NCBI RefSeq assembly: GCF_004348825.1
Contig: NZ_SMJU01000014.1
Span: 42,905 to 106,904, forward strand
Length of the DNA: 64,000 nt
Source of the DNA: Arundinibacter roseus
Lineage (GTDB): Bacteria; Bacteroidota; Bacteroidia; Cytophagales; Spirosomataceae
Reading direction: 5' to 3'
Shown: positions 61,333-64,000 of the stretch, piece after piece
Layout: each line of letters begins with the position of its first letter
How positions within the stretch are numbered: the stretch's first letter is position 1
Translations under genes and position numbers: made by a program
The notes under the pieces: model-generated
The model's input: only the letters and a program-made list of their open reading frames with translations
Told to the model about the DNA's origin: nothing
Database searches by the model: none

Positions 61333-62790
61333 TTACTTCCCTGCTTTTGCTTTGACGGCGGTTGTTGTTTCAGGATGTGTTCTGAGATAAAAGTTAAAAA
61401 AATCATCCAATTGCTCCACCGGCATACGGCGGGCAATTATCTTTTTCTTTTTATCGAGCACATAAATCGACGGTGTTGCAAAGACATCAAACTGCGAGCG
61501 GTAGTCGGTTCTGAACGTAAAATCGTAGCCGTGTGTGAGCTCTTCGAGTTTATAATCCTGAATATATTTTTTCCAATCCTCTGGGCTTTGGTCTGTGGCA
61601 ATCGCAAGCACTTTTACGTTCTTGCTTTTATTGGCGTCATAAAATTCCTTCAATTTGGGTGCGGCTTCTTTACAGTGCCCACACGTAGGCGAATAAAAAA
61701 ACAGCACCGTATAATCAGCATTGATTCCGTAAATACTCACCGGCTTGCGAGTCGGGTCTGAAAGCGCCAAATCAGGCATTATTTTATCGACAAGCATAGG
61801 TTTCATGGTCGCTACCCGCTCGCCAATGCGGCGTTTGGCATCGTCGGATACTTCCATTTTCCCGGACAGATAGTATTTTTCAGCCATGTGCACAAATACT
61901 CCTTCTGTACCAACAACTTTCGGATTTTCGTATTCGCTGGATACATAGTAAATAATGTAGGAACGCAGTTCTTCATTATCACCAACTTTTGCCACCAATG
62001 CATCAACATCTTTATTGATAGAATCCGGCACCTGCACGATTAGGTCTTTGACGTAGCGGTCAAGTTTGGGCTTCAAAAACGGCGCCCGCAGGAGGCGTTC
62101 ATCGGTCAGGTCAAAGTTGTCCCAAAAATGAGCTTTATAATAATTAAAAACCCAAAGCGAATCTTTCCGGCCATTTGGCAAAGTAGGGGCTTCCGGAATT
62201 TCGGGTTCAGCGGAGGCTTTGAGCAGCTTAGCTGTAAAGGTGGTTTTATTTTCTTCAATAAATTTTTTACGATACGCATTAAACTGCTGTTGCGCTTCAT
62301 TCATTTTCTTTGAAACAAGCGCTGTACTCACATTGTCCGTCTTCAATTTTCTTTCCAGATTGAGCGCTTCCATTTCTTCCATAATGCCCCGAAGCTCTTT
62401 TTGATACTCATAAAAAATCCGGTTTTCTTCCGAACCTTTAACAACCATGTTATTGACGATTGTAACGGTATCAGTTGCCAGAGAAAAATCTGTCTCGGTT
62501 CCTGAATATACCACTTCGATCCAGCGTTTTTGGCCGGGGAGCAGAATCAGGTACAGCCCACCGGGAAGCGGCTTGGTATCTTCAAAAACCAGCATTCCGT
62601 CAGCGTTGGTCTGTGCGGTATCTTTGGCAAGAAACTGTTGATTACTGTAATTATAGTGTCCCAAAATACAGGTTGCGTTTGAAAGCCCGCTCAGTGTAGC
62701 CTCAATGCGATACCCCTGCGCACTTGCAGACAATACTGAAATAAAAGCCAATAACACGGTACAAACCGTAGTGCTTATTCCTTTTTTCAT
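61333..62790 (-). CDS. TlpA-like thioredoxin-family protein
   Basis: This 485-residue exported protein has a signal peptide (SVLSASAQ). A DUF4369-like N-terminal domain (about 25-130, YRIEATLSGLSNATCILGHY) is followed by a helical DUF5106-like middle and a C-terminal TlpA/AhpC-type thioredoxin domain. The active site is FYSPTCGHCKEAAPKL, with the conserved cis-Pro in VFATPSIYVLD. It probably reduces disulfides in the periplasm. It stands alone, divergent from the YdcF-like gene. Confidence 0.9.
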   Translation of the reverse strand: MKKGISTTVCTVLLAFISVLSASAQGYRIEATLSGLSNATCILGHYNYSNQQFLAKDTAQTNADGMLVFEDTKPLPGGLYLILLPGQKRWIEVVYSGTETDFSLATDTVTIVNNMVVKGSEENRIFYEYQKELRGIMEEMEALNLERKLKTDNVSTALVSKKMNEAQQQFNAYRKKFIEENKTTFTAKLLKASAEPEIPEAPTLPNGRKDSLWVFNYYKAHFWDNFDLTDERLLRAPFLKPKLDRYVKDLIVQVPDSINKDVDALVAKVGDNEELRSYIIYYVSSEYENPKVVGTEGVFVHMAEKYYLSGKMEVSDDAKRRIGERVATMKPMLVDKIMPDLALSDPTRKPVSIYGINADYTVLFFYSPTCGHCKEAAPKLKEFYDANKSKNVKVLAIATDQSPEDWKKYIQDYKLEELTHGYDFTFRTDYRSQFDVFATPSIYVLDKKKKIIARRMPVEQLDDFFNFYLRTHPETTTAVKAKAGK

Positions 62791-62862
62791 ATTTTTACTT
62801 ATTCAATGATTTTCCTGCAAAATTAACTTCAAAACGATAGAATCGTACTTACCTATACCCGA

Positions 62863-63639
62863 ATGTTTTTTTTTCTTTCCAAGACGCTTGATTTTTTCCT
62901 GATGCCCATTGGGTTCATTTCGGCCTTGCTTATTTATGCCTATTTTACCAAAAACCGTGCCTATTCGCGTCGGACAATTTTGGGCATAGCGCTGCTTTTG
63001 TATGTGTTATGCAATACATTTTTGGTCAATAAAGCCTTACTGTGGTGGGAATTTCCTCCCAAAAGTCAAACGGATTTGCCCGGCGTGTACGACGTAGGCA
63101 TCGTGCTGACAGGAGGCATGATCAGTATGCCTCAGCATCGGATGGATCATCCGGGACTTGGGGTGCATGCAGATCGTTTTTTTCAGGCTTTTTTATTGTA
63201 TAAATCGGGCAAAATCAAACGGATTTTAATCAGTGGAGCAGATCATCCACTAATTATGAAAAAAGGTCTGGACGATGCCAATCAGGCAGCGATGGTTTTG
63301 GAAAAGTGGGGCGTTCGCCGGCAGGATATTCTGCTGGAAAAAGCATCCCGAAATACGTATCAAAATGCTGTTAATTCGATACAGATTCTACAAAAGCAAT
63401 TTCCTGCTTCGAGTCGGTATGTACTCATTACTTCCTCTTTTCACCTGCGTCGGGCGTTGGGGTGTTTTCAGAAAGCAGGCTTGCAGCCGGATTTTTACCC
63501 GGCTGATGTGTACGGCACCACGCACAATCCAACGCTGAAAGACTATTTCCGTCCCGATCCGGATGTATTTGGGTATGCCCACTTACTGTGGCGGGAATGG
63601 GTTGGGTACGTAATTTATAAGATCGTAGGATATTGCTAG
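62863..63639 (+). CDS. YdcF/DUF218-family membrane protein
   Basis: This 258-residue protein has two N-terminal membrane helices, then a DUF218 domain: VGIVLTGGMISM, HADRFFQAFLLYKSGKIKRI, LISGADHP, EKASRNTYQNAVNSI and ITSSFHLRRALGCFQKAGL. This is the SanA/ElyC group, linked to envelope precursor metabolism. Its stop codon lies in a stem-loop. Confidence 0.9.
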   Translation: MFFFLSKTLDFFLMPIGFISALLIYAYFTKNRAYSRRTILGIALLLYVLCNTFLVNKALLWWEFPPKSQTDLPGVYDVGIVLTGGMISMPQHRMDHPGLGVHADRFFQAFLLYKSGKIKRILISGADHPLIMKKGLDDANQAAMVLEKWGVRRQDILLEKASRNTYQNAVNSIQILQKQFPASSRYVLITSSFHLRRALGCFQKAGLQPDFYPADVYGTTHNPTLKDYFRPDPDVFGYAHLLWREWVGYVIYKIVGYC

Positions 63640-63675
63640 CCTTAGCCCAAAACCTACGATTCGGGCTAAGGCTTA
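63636..63675. terminator. Stem-loop between ydcF-like gene and pfkA
   Basis: AGCCTTAGCCC (63638-63648) pairs with GGGCTAAGGCT (63663-63673). The left arm overlaps the stop codon of the ydcF-like gene. The T-run is poor; it may end both convergent transcripts. Confidence 0.5.
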
Positions 63676-63686
63676 GTTGTATGGTA

Positions 63687-64000
63687 TTAAATGCTCAAAA
63701 TCCGAACCATCCGAAGCAAGTCTTCATTGATGGGTTTGGGCAATCGAATTGTATCTTCAAAAGGAGTATAAACAAGCTCATTATTAATAATCCCGGCCAT
63801 CACATTTTTTTGTCCGGCCATTAACCCTTCCAGGGCACCAAGGCCAAGGCGACTGGCCAAAATACGGTCCTGCGCAGAAGGTGAACCACCCCGTTGTGTA
63901 TGGCCGAGGGTTGTTACCCGAATATCTACATCTCCTTCTACCTGTTGCTTGATTTTTTCAGCGATTTGGGCAGCATTTCCTTCTTCATCTCCTTCGGCCA
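63687..64000 (-). CDS. pfkA: ATP-dependent 6-phosphofructokinase (partial, 3' end)
   Basis: This is the C-terminal part (about 104 residues) of a gene that begins beyond the right edge. The minus-strand frame contains TTLGHTQRGGSPSAQDRILA, the effector/substrate-binding block of bacterial PfkA, then ASRLGLGALEGLMAGQ and the ending MVRILSI. It phosphorylates fructose 6-phosphate in glycolysis. The TAA stop is at 63687-63689. Confidence 0.92.
   Translation of the reverse strand, partial: AEGDEEGNAAQIAEKIKQQVEGDVDIRVTTLGHTQRGGSPSAQDRILASRLGLGALEGLMAGQKNVMAGIINNELVYTPFEDTIRLPKPINEDLLRMVRILSI

Noticed and set aside
1-64000. CRISPR arrays, rRNA, tRNA genes and intact insertion sequences
   Set aside because: No regularly spaced repeats, cloverleaf-type sequences or complete transposase genes were seen.

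Overview
The window looks like a chromosomal segment of an aerobic member of the Bacteroidota, most likely a Cytophagales/Spirosomataceae-type organism. The evidence is two SusC/SusD pairs, a type IX secretion (T9SS) C-terminal sorting domain and a T9SS plug protein, a LytS/LytTR sensor-regulator pair, a DUF3276 protein, and promoters that match the Bacteroidota pattern (TTTG or TTG, 19 bases, TAnnTTTG). I saw no rRNA or tRNA gene, CRISPR array or intact insertion sequence.

Layout. 1-5.2 kb (minus strand): a palindromic repeat cluster, an SGNH-hydrolase-like membrane protein with a NodU/CmcH-type carbamoyltransferase, then a LytTR response regulator with its LytS-like kinase. 5.3-7.2 kb: a three-gene toxin-antitoxin locus of HipBST type (hipB, hipS, hipT), with a mobile-looking hairpin element between hipS and hipT. 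7.3-10.2 kb: a large secreted SdrD-B-domain protein. 10.4-20.4 kb: a surface-glycan region (GNAT/FemAB-like acyltransferase, four methyltransferases, WecB epimerase, Wzx-type flippase, three glycosyltransferases). 21.1-34.2 kb: two SusC/SusD pairs, two accessory lipoproteins and an M43 metalloprotease carrying a T9SS sorting domain, all on the plus strand.

34.3-50.2 kb is a nearly complete nitrate-assimilation island. It holds a NarX/NarL-like two-component system, NirD and NirB nitrite reductase, CobA and a Met8-type enzyme for siroheme, an outer-membrane porin, a NarK transporter, and a nitrate reductase fused to its own FAD/NAD(P)H module. It also holds a puzzling sulfite/nitrite-reductase-like protein fused to rubredoxin, a nitrate-reductase-associated protein and MobA. 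Together these would take nitrate across both membranes, reduce it to nitrite and ammonium, and supply both special cofactors (siroheme and molybdopterin guanine dinucleotide). Inverted ATAGTTA boxes lie at both ends of the divergent nirB-cobA intergenic region.

50.4-64.0 kb is mostly housekeeping: an ABC-F ATPase, a transposase remnant, a sodium:solute symporter, the T9SS plug protein, YchF, a DUF3276 protein, RlpA, a DUF58 protein, a lipoprotein, a TlpA-like thioredoxin, a YdcF-like protein and the 3' end of phosphofructokinase (cut by the window edge). Several strong intrinsic terminators separate the transcription units.

The observations most worth following are the rubredoxin-fused pseudo-reductase, the HipBST-type locus with its inserted hairpin, the self-contained fused nitrate reductase, and the inverted boxes in the nirB-cobA region.
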